This document shows positions 41,775 through 50,277 of a DNA stretch of 62,753 bases, piece after piece; position 1 is the stretch's first letter, and each line of letters starts with the position of its first letter. The notes under the pieces are model-generated. The model saw only the letters and a list, made by a program, of their open reading frames with translations, did not search any database and was not told the DNA's origin. Both the position numbers and the translations under genes were made by a program. This DNA comes from Thermoflexus sp. (GTDB lineage: Bacteria; Chloroflexota; Anaerolineae; Aggregatilineales; Aggregatilineaceae). The stretch covers positions 1 through 62,753 of the forward strand of contig DYGX01000021.1 in NCBI GenBank assembly GCA_020724465.1. Direction: 5' to 3'.

Positions 41775-42695
41775 GTGGCCGAATCGTTTTATCCGGCGTA
41801 TATCTGCGTGGGCGGGATTATCATCGACGACATCGTCTACCCCGATGGCCGAACGGCGATGGGCGTGCTGGGGGGTGCGGTCACGCACGCCGCCGCGGGG
41901 ATGGTCATCTGGGGCCAGCGACCGGGAATGGTGGCGAACGCCGGGCGCGATTTGCCCGAGGACATCCGCCTGCGCCTGAACCGGGATTTCGACCTGCAAG
42001 GGATGCAGTGGCTGGACCTGCCCCAGGCGCGCGCCTGGCAGTTATTCGAGTGGGATGGCCGGCGCACCGAGGTGTTCCGCGTGGACGAAGTGGACCCATT
42101 TCTGCACGGGCCGGACGTGGACGCGCTGCCGGACACCTATCGCGCGGCGCGGGGTGCGTACCTGCTGTGCGATGGCACGCTCGCGCCCTGGCGCGAGGCG
42201 CTGCCGCAGGCGACCCTGCTGTGGGAGCCGAACCAGCACTTCATGACGCGGGAGAACGCCGCCGCCTTCCGCGCGGCGCTGCCGCTGGTAGACATCGTCT
42301 CGCCCAATCTGCTCGAAGCTCAGACGCTCTACGGCGAACCCGACCCGGCGGCGCTGGTTCGCGCCATGCTGGACGACGGCGCGCCCGTCGCCGTGCTGCG
42401 CATGGGCGAGCGCGGCTCGATTGCCGGGCGCCAGGGCGACCCGGACCTGCTACGCGTCCCGGTGGTGCCCGTCGACGCGATCGTGGATCAGACCGGGGCG
42501 GGCAACACCTACTGCGGCGCGTTCCTGGTCGGCTGGTGCGAGACGCGCGATCTGGTTCAGGCGTCGTGCTGGGGAGCGGTGGCGGCCTCGTTCGCGCTGG
42601 AAACGACCGGCGTCGCCGATCCGCCGCCCAATTACGTCGCGCTGCGCGACGCGCGCTGCGGCGAGCTGTTGAACCGTCTGACCGTGGCGCGCTGA
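41775..42695 (+). CDS. PfkB-fold protein with GAGN in place of GAGD (variant 2)
   Basis: A 306-residue paralogue of the protein at 39035, starting YICVGGIIIDDIVYPDGRTA. The catalytic segment reads VDQTGAGNTYCGAF, again Asn for the catalytic Asp (about residue 244). The shared substitution and shared N-terminal IIIDDIV(F/Y)PDG identify a distinct subgroup duplicated around the SIS-domain gene. The start is GTG 41775 with GGAGG upstream. It probably forms an operon with the SIS-domain gene (16 bases apart) and the GNAT gene. Confidence 0.83.
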   Translation: MAESFYPAYICVGGIIIDDIVYPDGRTAMGVLGGAVTHAAAGMVIWGQRPGMVANAGRDLPEDIRLRLNRDFDLQGMQWLDLPQARAWQLFEWDGRRTEVFRVDEVDPFLHGPDVDALPDTYRAARGAYLLCDGTLAPWREALPQATLLWEPNQHFMTRENAAAFRAALPLVDIVSPNLLEAQTLYGEPDPAALVRAMLDDGAPVAVLRMGERGSIAGRQGDPDLLRVPVVPVDAIVDQTGAGNTYCGAFLVGWCETRDLVQASCWGAVAASFALETTGVADPPPNYVALRDARCGELLNRLTVAR

Positions 42696-42721
42696 GCCGG
42701 ACACCCCGCGAGCGATCGCAG

Positions 42722-43660
42722 ATGTGGAGTGACGACGTGCTGACCCGCTTGACCCGACCCATGACCCCTGCGGATCGGGAGCTGGTGCGCCAGATCGACC
42801 GGGACGCCTTCGAGCAGGTGCGGCGCGAGCGGGGCCAGCCTGGCGAAGGCTTGAGGCTGCGCACCGCCGAGAACATCGCCGCGGCTTTCGACCGGCCTCT
42901 GCCGGGCGTCGTGCTCGAAGAGCCGCGCGGGCGCGTCGTCGGCTACTGCTTTACCCATGTGTGGGGGTCGCTGGGCTGGCTGGGCACGCTGGGCATCACG
43001 CCTGCCCGGCAGGGGTTGGGGCTGGGGCGCACGCTGGTCAGCGCCGGGCTGGCGGCGCTTGAACAGGCCGGCTGCACCACGTTCGCGCTCGAAACCATGC
43101 CGGACAGCGGGCGGAACCTGGCGCTCTATGCCCGGCTGGGGCTGAACCCGCACCACATGACTTTCCTGTGCCAGGGCGCGCCGCAGCTCGCCCGCGAAAC
43201 GCGCTGGACGATTTGGACGGGCGGGGACGACGCGCTGCGCGCGGTTGCCGGGGCGCTGGTGCCCGGCCTGGATCCGACCCCGGCGGCAGAGTGGCTCCGG
43301 CGCGAGGACGCCGGCGAAACGCTCGTCTGGCGCGACGACGCGGGACAGCCGGTCTGCTTCGCCACGCTGCGCCACGGGCCGCGCCGCCAGGGGCAGATCC
43401 CGGTCTACCTCACCGTCGAGGCGGCGGCCTGCCTGCCCTCTGCCGCGCACGAATGGCCGCGCTTTCTGGCCGAGATGCAGACCTACGCCGTGCAACGCGG
43501 CAAGGCCGGGCTGGTGCTGCCGGTCAGCGGGCAGCAGAGCGCGCTGCTGCGCCGGCTGCTCGACAGTGGCATGCGCATCGTGCACACGCGCGTCCGCATG
43601 CTGCGCGGCGAGGCGCTCGGCGCTCCGGACGCGCTGCTGCTGCTCACGCTCGCCATGTGA
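42722..43660 (+). CDS. GNAT-type acetyltransferase, probably two GNAT domains
   Basis: A 312-residue protein. The N-terminal half is a clear GNAT with motif A LGITPARQGLGLGRTLVSAGL and ETMPDSGRNLALYARLGLNP. The C-terminal half (from about residue 170) has GNAT-like strands and helices but a degenerate acetyl-CoA loop. Such tandem GNATs often retain only one active site. Start choice is uncertain: ATG 42722 is used here, but GTG 42737 has a better-spaced GGAG. The substrate is unknown. It follows the SIS/PfkB genes by 26 bases and may acetylate a sugar-amine or antibiotic-like compound. Confidence 0.78.
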   Translation: MWSDDVLTRLTRPMTPADRELVRQIDRDAFEQVRRERGQPGEGLRLRTAENIAAAFDRPLPGVVLEEPRGRVVGYCFTHVWGSLGWLGTLGITPARQGLGLGRTLVSAGLAALEQAGCTTFALETMPDSGRNLALYARLGLNPHHMTFLCQGAPQLARETRWTIWTGGDDALRAVAGALVPGLDPTPAAEWLRREDAGETLVWRDDAGQPVCFATLRHGPRRQGQIPVYLTVEAAACLPSAAHEWPRFLAEMQTYAVQRGKAGLVLPVSGQQSALLRRLLDSGMRIVHTRVRMLRGEALGAPDALLLLTLAM

Positions 43661-43775
43661 CGGCGCCCGCACGCCGGGCGGATCGCTCCAACCCATTGAC
43701 CGGACGCGCATCCCGTTCTAAGCTGGAATCAGAAGACGCAGGGGGGCGACGACATCGAGAATGTGAGGCAGAACC

Positions 43776-45710
43776 ATGATCGCGATCCTGCGGCGCCTGT
43801 TCCTGACGCTCTGGGGGCTGACCCTGCTGGCTGCGCCGATCGCGCTGCCGGAGCCCGGCGCGCGAGCCGCTGCCCAGGCTGACGAGCCGCATACCATCGT
43901 CGGCAGCTTCGCGACCACCAACCCGATCTACCCGCTGATTGGGGCCGAGTTCGGCGCCATCCTCTACGACCTGGCCGGCGAGATTAACCGCGATTACGGC
44001 TTTGTCCCCGCGCCCGAATCGCAGGTGATCGGTGTTGTCCAGGGGACCATCTCGCGCGGCACCTATACGCTTGCGCTCCCTGATGCACCCACCGCCACCT
44101 GGCTGGATTTCGACGGCGATCCGCATACCCCGGCGGTTCAGGTCTATACCACCGGGCTGTATATCAACTATCTGGGCGACGAGCGCATCAACCGGGGCGA
44201 AACGCTGTTCACCGCGTCGGTCACGTTCCAGCCGCTGAGCCAGGACATCGCCGGGGGGTATGTGGTGGTCTGGTCGGCAGAGGAAGGCGCGCTGTTCCCG
44301 GCCGGGCCGGGTTCGGATGGCGCGGCCTTCACCGCTGACGACCCGCTGATGCCGCTGCCCGCCGGGTGGAGCATCGTCAACCTTGACGAGCGGCCCTACA
44401 GGATCATTCGCGAGCCGGTGGTCGAGATCCCCATCGTCGAGAGCCTCGGCGCGCTCAACGACTATTCAGCCCTGACCTACCGCGCCGCGTGGGAGCAGTT
44501 CTTCGCGCGCGTGCGCGAAACGTACCCCTTTGCGGCGGAAAAAGAGGTGGATTGGGACGCGATCTACAATGAGATCACCCCGCTCGTCGGGCTGGCGACA
44601 AGCGACCTGACCTTCCACCTGCTTATCACCCGGTTCGGCGAGCTGCTGGCCGACACCCACGTCGGCTATGCATCCGTGCCGATCCTGCAAAACCTGCTCA
44701 TCGGCGGCGTGGGCATCAGCGGGCTGGTGATGACGGACGATGGCGAGCTGGTCGTGACCGGGGTAGGCCGCGGCTCTCCGGCGGCGCAGGCCGGGATTCA
44801 GGTCGGCGACATCCTGACGAGCATTGACGGCATACCGGCGGCGCGGGCGCTGGACGAAACACCCTTGCTGCTCAGCAGCGCCTCGACACCGCACGGGCGC
44901 GCATTCTTCCAGGCGATGACCCTGTTGCAAGGCCGCATTGGCTCGTCGGTGACGCTGCGCTGGGAAAGCCCGGACGGCGAGCGCGAAGCGACGCTCACCC
45001 GCGTACCGGACGCGAGCGCGCTGCTCACCGCGCTGGGTCTGGCGGGGTCGTCCGGCCGGGTTGTTGAGGGGCGCGTGCTGGATTCCGGCCTGGGCTACAT
45101 CCGGGTGCGCAGCTTCGCGCAGGAAGTGAGCGCCGCTGCTGGCCTGTTCGCCTCGGCGCTGGAAGACCTGATCGCCGCCGGCGTGCCGGGAGTGATCATC
45201 GACGTGCGCTCCAATTCCGGCGGCATCCCGCAGCTTGCGATGGCGATGGCCGGGCACTTCTTCACCGACTACGAGCGCGTGATCGATCTCTACTACGCAG
45301 ACGGCAAAGGCGATTTTCAGTATCGCGGCTTCATCGAGATCCTGGTCAGCGAGCCGCACTACGCCGGCCCGGTCGCCGTGCTGGTCGATCCGCTGACGGG
45401 CAGCGCGGGCGACGTCTTCGTCTACGCCATGCGCTTCCACAACCGCGCGATTGTGGTCGGCCACACGCCGACGGGTGGCTTTACCGGCGAAGTCAGCGAC
45501 GGGCAGTACCTGCTCCCTGGCGCGCTGACGGTCCAGGTCCCCACCGGGCGCCCGACCGATCCGCTCACCGGCGCGACCGTGCTCGAAGGGGTGGGGGTCG
45601 CGCCGGATGTGCGCGTCCCGCTCACGCGCGAGACTGTCCTTTCGCCGGAAGATGAAGTGCTCCAGGCCGCCGAAGCCGCGCTGCTGGCCCTGATCGCCGC
45701 GCAGCCCTAG
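43776..45710 (+). CDS. Secreted S41-family protease with PDZ domain
   Basis: A 644-residue exported protein. The signal peptide is about residues 1-34 (ending ARAAAQA). A family-unknown N-terminal beta-rich region (about 40-220) precedes the PDZ domain (about 305-360, LVVTGVGRGSPAAQAGIQVGD) and the S41 tail-specific protease domain (about 405-620). The latter has IIDVRSNSGG and the predicted nucleophile Ser in LTGSAGDVFVYAM. These enzymes cleave C-terminal tails of extracytoplasmic proteins. A downstream hairpin may end the transcript. Its presence beside the nucleoside cluster may be incidental. Confidence 0.85.
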   Translation: MIAILRRLFLTLWGLTLLAAPIALPEPGARAAAQADEPHTIVGSFATTNPIYPLIGAEFGAILYDLAGEINRDYGFVPAPESQVIGVVQGTISRGTYTLALPDAPTATWLDFDGDPHTPAVQVYTTGLYINYLGDERINRGETLFTASVTFQPLSQDIAGGYVVVWSAEEGALFPAGPGSDGAAFTADDPLMPLPAGWSIVNLDERPYRIIREPVVEIPIVESLGALNDYSALTYRAAWEQFFARVRETYPFAAEKEVDWDAIYNEITPLVGLATSDLTFHLLITRFGELLADTHVGYASVPILQNLLIGGVGISGLVMTDDGELVVTGVGRGSPAAQAGIQVGDILTSIDGIPAARALDETPLLLSSASTPHGRAFFQAMTLLQGRIGSSVTLRWESPDGEREATLTRVPDASALLTALGLAGSSGRVVEGRVLDSGLGYIRVRSFAQEVSAAAGLFASALEDLIAAGVPGVIIDVRSNSGGIPQLAMAMAGHFFTDYERVIDLYYADGKGDFQYRGFIEILVSEPHYAGPVAVLVDPLTGSAGDVFVYAMRFHNRAIVVGHTPTGGFTGEVSDGQYLLPGALTVQVPTGRPTDPLTGATVLEGVGVAPDVRVPLTRETVLSPEDEVLQAAEAALLALIAAQP

Positions 45711-45732
45711 GGTGCGCCGGGCGCGGCAGAGT

Positions 45733-45771
45733 GCAAAAACAGCGGGCCGTCCTGTCTGGGTGGACGGCCCG
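45733..45771 (-). terminator. Terminator of the PucR-type gene
   Basis: On the minus strand CGGGCCGTCC (45771-45762) pairs with GGACGGCCCG (45752-45743) over a 9-base loop, followed by CTGTTTTTGC. It is strong in the minus direction. In the plus direction only GTCTTCG follows, so it may act weakly for the S41 gene too. Confidence 0.82.
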
Positions 45772-45794
45772 TCTTCGCGCGGGGTGCCAGGCGT

Positions 45795-47447
45795 CTAGAC
45801 GCTGCCGGACGTATCGAGCAAGCGGCGGACTTTGAGCGCCAGATGCAGGTTGAGCCGGACGTTGGAGTCGTCCATGTCGAGCTGGATGATCTCGGTGATG
45901 CGGCTCAGGCGGTAGACCAGCGTGTTGCGGTGGATGTTGAGCACATGGGCCGTGCGCGCCATGTTGCCGTTGTTGGTGAAGTACGCGTTGAGCGTCGGCA
46001 GCAGATCGGTGTTGTGCTGCTCGTCATAGCGCGACAGCGGCGCCAGCCAGTGATCGCAGAAACTCTGTAGCAGCTTGGGATCGCCCACGCCCAGCAGCAG
46101 CTCGTACAGGCTGAGGTCGCCGAAAAACGCGATCTGCGAGTCATCCCACATCTGCTCGGAAAGCGTCAGGGCGCGCTCGGCTTCCTGAAACGACTCGCGC
46201 AGAGCGGTCAGGCCCATCACCGCGCGCCCCACACCGGCGACAATCTTGCCGTCAGGCGCGGCGGCGGTCAGCACACCGTGCAGGTGCTGAACCATCTGCT
46301 TGAGACGCTGAGTCTGCTGTGGCTCGTCGAGCGGGAAGAACAGCACCGCCCGGTCCACATACTGCCCGACAGGCGCCTGGATGCGTCGCTGGTGCATTTC
46401 GGTTTGCAGCAGCTTGACCATCCGCTCGGGCGAGAACGCGCCGCCGACGCGGTCGGTTGCCGGCAACCAGTGAAACAGGACGATGGCATACCACATGCCG
46501 GAGCGGAAATTATCCTTCTCGGCGCGCAGGGTCAGCAGGGCATCGTCCGCCGCCGGGCTGCTCAGCCAGTCGCTGATCCAGTCGCGCACGACCGGGTGCT
46601 CGGCGGTGGCTTCGGCGGCTTGCTGGCGGACCAGCTCGCGCACGAACAGCCGCTCGCTGTATTCCAGGGCCATCAGGTCGAAGTCGTCCGGCGCGTCGCC
46701 CGCGCTGAGCACCGACAGATAGCCGAGCAGTTGGCCTTCGTGAATGAGCGGCACGGTGATCCCGGCCGGGCTGCGGATGATCTGCCAGTCGTCTTCGAAG
46801 AAGGCGCGATCCTGCAAGTCGAAGCGGCGCACGAATTCGGCCCCGCCGGCCAGCGCCAGGTGCGAGTCCCACTCGTGGCCGGTGGTCGACGCGGGCAGGC
46901 CGCGGCTGAGGACGTGCCCTTTACGGTTGTGGATCACAACCGGGCGGTCGAGCATCCGGGCCAGGGCGTTGAGCATCGTGGTCAGCCCGCGATAGCTGGC
47001 CGCGTGGCGCTGCAGCGTTTGCTCCAGCTCGAAGGCGCGCTGCGCGAGCTGCGCTTCACGGTTGGTCAGCAGCCGCTGCACGGCGCGCTCGACATGCGGC
47101 AACGCGGTCCGCTCGGGCAGGGTGATGAGCGGGAAATTGTGCTGTTTGGCGATCTGGTGAGCCGCCGGGGGGATCGTCCCGCGCACCGCCAGCGCCGCGG
47201 CGCGCAGTTGGATCAGCTCCGCCGCGATCGTCTCCAGCGAGAGCGGCTTTTGATAGTTTGCCAGGGTGGAAGTCGAGACGAGCACCAGCTCGCCCCCTTC
47301 GATGTCCGCGAAGATCGGCGGGCGGGTGCGCAGGGAGCATACCCAATTCACCGGCGCCTCAAGCGACCCTGTCAGCAAGCGGCTGCCAATGGGCAGAGCG
47401 AGCTTAAGGAGCTGGTGGACCGTCGTTGAGGTTGAGACGGCTGTCAT
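45795..47447 (-). CDS. PucR-family transcriptional regulator
   Basis: A 550-residue PucR/CdaR-type regulator. The N-terminal PucR sensory domain (about 8-125) is followed by a GAF-like middle (about 150-280), a GGDEF-like CdaR segment (about 310-420) and the C-terminal HTH_30 domain with LNAYFTNNGNMARTA and NIHRNTLVYRLSRI. Members control purine or other nitrogen-compound catabolism. Divergent from the nucleoside cluster's last genes, it is the obvious candidate regulator of that cluster. The start is ATG 47447 with GAGGAGAAG upstream, preferred over the 16-codon longer frame. Confidence 0.9.
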   Translation of the reverse strand: MTAVSTSTTVHQLLKLALPIGSRLLTGSLEAPVNWVCSLRTRPPIFADIEGGELVLVSTSTLANYQKPLSLETIAAELIQLRAAALAVRGTIPPAAHQIAKQHNFPLITLPERTALPHVERAVQRLLTNREAQLAQRAFELEQTLQRHAASYRGLTTMLNALARMLDRPVVIHNRKGHVLSRGLPASTTGHEWDSHLALAGGAEFVRRFDLQDRAFFEDDWQIIRSPAGITVPLIHEGQLLGYLSVLSAGDAPDDFDLMALEYSERLFVRELVRQQAAEATAEHPVVRDWISDWLSSPAADDALLTLRAEKDNFRSGMWYAIVLFHWLPATDRVGGAFSPERMVKLLQTEMHQRRIQAPVGQYVDRAVLFFPLDEPQQTQRLKQMVQHLHGVLTAAAPDGKIVAGVGRAVMGLTALRESFQEAERALTLSEQMWDDSQIAFFGDLSLYELLLGVGDPKLLQSFCDHWLAPLSRYDEQHNTDLLPTLNAYFTNNGNMARTAHVLNIHRNTLVYRLSRITEIIQLDMDDSNVRLNLHLALKVRRLLDTSGSV

Positions 47448-47593
47448 GGTCTTCTCCTCACGGGTGAACGACCGGGTCGCGCTAGATCGATGCAATTCGG
47501 GTGGTCAGCGGGCGAGAAATGTTACCTAAAATTGTATGAATTGCCTAAACATCTGTCTTCGGGCATGTCTTATGAGATTCACACGAACAGTTT

Positions 47594-47608
47594 TGTGCAC
47601 TTTGCACA
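47594..47608. promoter_or_regulatory. Palindrome, candidate PucR operator
   Basis: TGTGCA (47594-47599), spacer CTT, TGCACA (47603-47608): a perfect 6-bp inverted repeat in the AT-rich tract 147 bases upstream of the PucR-type start. Autoregulation is plausible; the binding protein is unproven. Confidence 0.4.
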
Positions 47609-47718
47609 GATTTGCCCCTCTCTGTTGGGCGATATCCCTTGCCATATTCACTAACCGTAGTATTAACCAATGCTCTACAGAAGAACCGCTGCGTCTGGCG
47701 CGCGGTGGGCGAGCGTCG

Positions 47719-47747
47719 TGGACAAGGCGCCGGCGAGCGGTTATACT
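47719..47747 (+). promoter_or_regulatory. Sigma-70-type promoter of the TPR membrane protein
   Basis: TGGACA (47719-47724), 17 bases, TATACT (47742-47747): five-of-six in both boxes at optimal spacing, giving a start near 47754 and a leader of about 60 bases before ATG 47813. Confidence 0.65.
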
Positions 47748-47812
47748 CGCCTCGCGCGGTCTGGGGCCCACGCGCTCCGGCAGACGCAACATGATCTCAC
47801 GCGAGAGCGGTT

Positions 47813-48907
47813 ATGTCTGAACACGAACATCACGACGAGACCCTGCCGCCGGAGCCGGATCCCCGGCCCGACGCGAGCAGCCCGATCACCGAGCCGCCGC
47901 CCGGTGAGGGCGACACTCAGCCTCAGGCGCCGGCCACCGCCGCGCCCCCTGCTATGCCAGCCGAGCCGCCGGCTGCCTGGGACGACACGGCACCCCGGCC
48001 ACCCCGCCCCGCGCCGCCCCCGCAGGCAACGCCCGCGCGGACGTTGCTGCTGCTCACGCTCATGCTCGGGATGCTGTGCATCTGCATGACGATGGTTGGG
48101 CTGGGCGCCGTCGCCGGATACCGCGACGGTCTGGCGACCAACGAAGCCAAGGCGACGCAGGCCGTCGCCACCGAGATCGCGCAGCAGTACGCCGCCGGGA
48201 TGGAGAATCTGGAGCAGGGCTTGTACGAGCTGGCGGTCGCGCGGTTCGAGTGGATCGTCGAGACAGTCCGGCCCCCGGCGCGCTATCTGGGCGACAGCGC
48301 GGCGTGGCTGGAAATCGCGCGCACGGCGGCCGCCATCACGCCGACCGCGACGCCATCCCCGACCAGCGCCGTCACCGCCACCCCCACGCCCACGCCGCAG
48401 CCCACGCGCACGCCGATCCCGACCGTGCCCACCGAGGCGACCGCCGCGCCGGACCCCACCAACCCGGCCTATCTCTACGACCAGGCGGCGCGGTCGATGC
48501 GGCTGGCCCACTACGAAGACGCGATCGAGTGGCTGCGCTCGCTGCGCGCGCTCGACCCCAACCACCGCCCGGCCGAAACCCAGGCGATGTTGATGGAAGC
48601 GCTAACCCTGCAAGGGCGCATCTATCTGCGCGGCGCGAACGAGGACGGCACCGATCAACTGGCGCGCGGCGTGCTGCTGATCTACGAGGCAAACGAGCTG
48701 GGGACGGTCGAGCCGCAGAGTCTGCTGTACGAGGCGGATGTCGCCGAGCGTTACCTGAACGCGCGCAACGCGCTCAACGGCGGCCACTACGCCCAGGCCG
48801 TCGCCATTCTGGAGCAGCTTTGCGCCGAAGCGGAATCGACCTGCAACTGGAGCTATCGGGGTGTCAGCGTGCGCGAACTGCTCGAGCGCGCGCGGGCCGG
48901 TTCCTGA
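47813..48907 (+). CDS. TPR-containing single-pass membrane protein
   Basis: A 364-residue protein of unknown function. A Pro/Glu/His-rich cytoplasmic region (1-76) precedes one TM helix (about 77-102). A helical segment with a first TPR-like unit (ENLEQGLYELAVARFEWIVE) is followed by a Thr/Pro-rich linker (about 178-218) and a C-terminal TPR-like domain (AARSMRLAHYEDAIEWLRSL onward). The layout suggests an extracytoplasmic scaffold. It has its own promoter and no operon partner. The ribosome site is weak, but the start is bounded by the promoter. Confidence 0.75.
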   Translation: MSEHEHHDETLPPEPDPRPDASSPITEPPPGEGDTQPQAPATAAPPAMPAEPPAAWDDTAPRPPRPAPPPQATPARTLLLLTLMLGMLCICMTMVGLGAVAGYRDGLATNEAKATQAVATEIAQQYAAGMENLEQGLYELAVARFEWIVETVRPPARYLGDSAAWLEIARTAAAITPTATPSPTSAVTATPTPTPQPTRTPIPTVPTEATAAPDPTNPAYLYDQAARSMRLAHYEDAIEWLRSLRALDPNHRPAETQAMLMEALTLQGRIYLRGANEDGTDQLARGVLLIYEANELGTVEPQSLLYEADVAERYLNARNALNGGHYAQAVAILEQLCAEAESTCNWSYRGVSVRELLERARAGS

Positions 48908-48984
48908 ACGGCACCGGGTCGGCTGCACACCCGGCGACCGCCCCCGGATCTTGCCTCTGCTCGATGGGCAGGCGACTGCCGCGC

Positions 48985-49422
48985 TCAGCGCTCGCCGTGC
49001 ACGTCGCCCAGCACCTCACCGACGATTGCCAGAAAGTCATGCGGCATAATCGGCTTGGCGATCCAGAAGTCGATCCCGAGCTCCTCGACTTCGGGCACGA
49101 GATTCGGGCGCGCCGTCAGAATGATGACCTTCATGGCGCTGAGCCGGGGCACGCGCCGCACGTGGCGCAGCACATCGATCCCCGAGACGACCGGCATCGC
49201 CAGATCGAGGATCAGCAGATCGGGCGTGTGCTGCTCAAGCAGCTCGATCGCCTCGTCCCCGCTGAGCGCCGCAAGCTGGCGGCACTGCAGCCGCTCGATG
49301 AGGCTCGAAAACAGCTTGAGCAACCCCGGCTCGTCATCCACCAGCAACACCAGCGGCGCCTGCCGAGCATCGGATTCGTGTCCCGCCATTCGTGCAGTTT
49401 TCCCTTCGATTACGCCTTGCAT
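48985..49422 (-). CDS. Single-domain response regulator (receiver only)
   Basis: A 145-residue protein consisting of one receiver domain. VLLVDDEPGLL provides the acidic pair, LLILDLAMPVVSG the phosphoacceptor Asp, VIILTA the Thr/Ser position and WIAKPIMP the conserved Lys. No output domain follows, so it signals by protein contact, like CheY or Spo0F. The start is uncertain: ATG 49422 (GAGG four bases upstream) or ATG 49389 (GAAGGG at longer spacing). It lies 12 bases after the formamidase-like gene and has no adjacent kinase. Confidence 0.85.
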   Translation of the reverse strand: MQGVIEGKTARMAGHESDARQAPLVLLVDDEPGLLKLFSSLIERLQCRQLAALSGDEAIELLEQHTPDLLILDLAMPVVSGIDVLRHVRRVPRLSAMKVIILTARPNLVPEVEELGIDFWIAKPIMPHDFLAIVGEVLGDVHGER

Positions 49423-49434
49423 CCCGCCTCGCGC

Positions 49435-50091
49435 CTAGGTCAAAGGCCGCAATACCGCGCGCACCGGGCTGCCACACACCCCGGCCACCCTCAGCGGCAG
49501 TGCGATCAACTCATAGACCCCGTCTGGCACCCCCGCCAGACGCAACGTCTCCAGATTGGCCATTCCATGCGCCAGCAGCCGGTGATGGACCGGCAGATCC
49601 CGGCTGTCGAAGCGGTCAACGGACGGGCAGTCCAGACCCAGCAGCACGGCACCCCGCGCCGCGAGCCAGTCGACCAGCTCGACGGTCGGATAGGGGAAAT
49701 CGTCCGGCCAGCGGTCGTCGGGCAGGTCGCTCACCCAGGTGTGGATCAGCAGCCGCTGCAGCCCGCTCAGGTCGCGCCCGGCGAAATCTTCGGGCACGAT
49801 CCCGCCCCGCTCGCGTGCGATCGTCACAACGTGGGCCGGACCGAGATAGCGCTCTAGCGGCAGCGTGTCGGGATGCGCGCCGCCCGTCAGCACGTGATAG
49901 GGCGCGTCGGCGTGGCTGCCGGTGTGCGCGCTGAGCGTGAGCGTGGTCAGGTTTACGGATGCGCCGTCCGCGATGCGCAGCACGTGCTCAGCGTGAAACG
50001 GGGTATCGCCCGGCCAGACCGCCAGCGTGGGCGTAATCGTGTGGCTGATGTCATACAGGCGGGGAGAATCGCCGATCGATGCAGATGGCAT
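49435..50091 (-). CDS. Kynurenine formamidase-like (cyclase family) hydrolase
   Basis: A 218-residue metal-dependent hydrolase of the KynB/cyclase family. YDISHTITPTLAVWPGDTPF opens the protein. The metal motif region is SAHTGSHADAPYH, NLETLRLAG follows, and GSPVRAVLRPL closes it. KynB converts N-formylkynurenine to kynurenine in tryptophan breakdown. The next upstream minus-strand gene encodes a kynureninase-like enzyme, which supports that assignment, though other cyclase-family substrates remain possible. The start is ATG 50091. Confidence 0.85.
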   Translation of the reverse strand: MPSASIGDSPRLYDISHTITPTLAVWPGDTPFHAEHVLRIADGASVNLTTLTLSAHTGSHADAPYHVLTGGAHPDTLPLERYLGPAHVVTIARERGGIVPEDFAGRDLSGLQRLLIHTWVSDLPDDRWPDDFPYPTVELVDWLAARGAVLLGLDCPSVDRFDSRDLPVHHRLLAHGMANLETLRLAGVPDGVYELIALPLRVAGVCGSPVRAVLRPLT

Positions 50092-50277
50092 GCTGCGCTC
50101 CTGAGCCGGTGCGGGCTGCCGCCTATTCTACCCGGACGCAGCGAGTTGTCCATTAACTCGGCGGCTTCGGGGCGCTTTCAAACCAATTACAAACTTTATA
50201 GTCATCCGGCGCGAAGCGCGACAAAACGACCGCCTTTAGCACCAGGAAACCGCCGTGTTACCGGTGGCCAGGCTGCC

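Larger units (their letters stand above)
47448..47812. other. 365-bp divergent regulatory region
   Basis: A gene-free spacer between the PucR-type gene (minus) and the TPR membrane protein (plus). It includes a markedly AT-rich tract (47520-47670), an inverted repeat TGTGCA-CTT-TGCACA and a good plus-strand promoter (both listed separately). No small gene was found. Confidence 0.7.

Noticed and set aside
42008-42721. N-terminal extension that would make the GNAT protein 550 residues
   Set aside because: The extension is an out-of-frame reading of the PfkB-fold gene 41775-42695; real homology begins only after 42722.
48076-49857. 593-codon plus-strand open frame
   Set aside because: It overlaps the TPR membrane protein in another frame and runs antisense to the receiver and formamidase genes, which have clear motifs.
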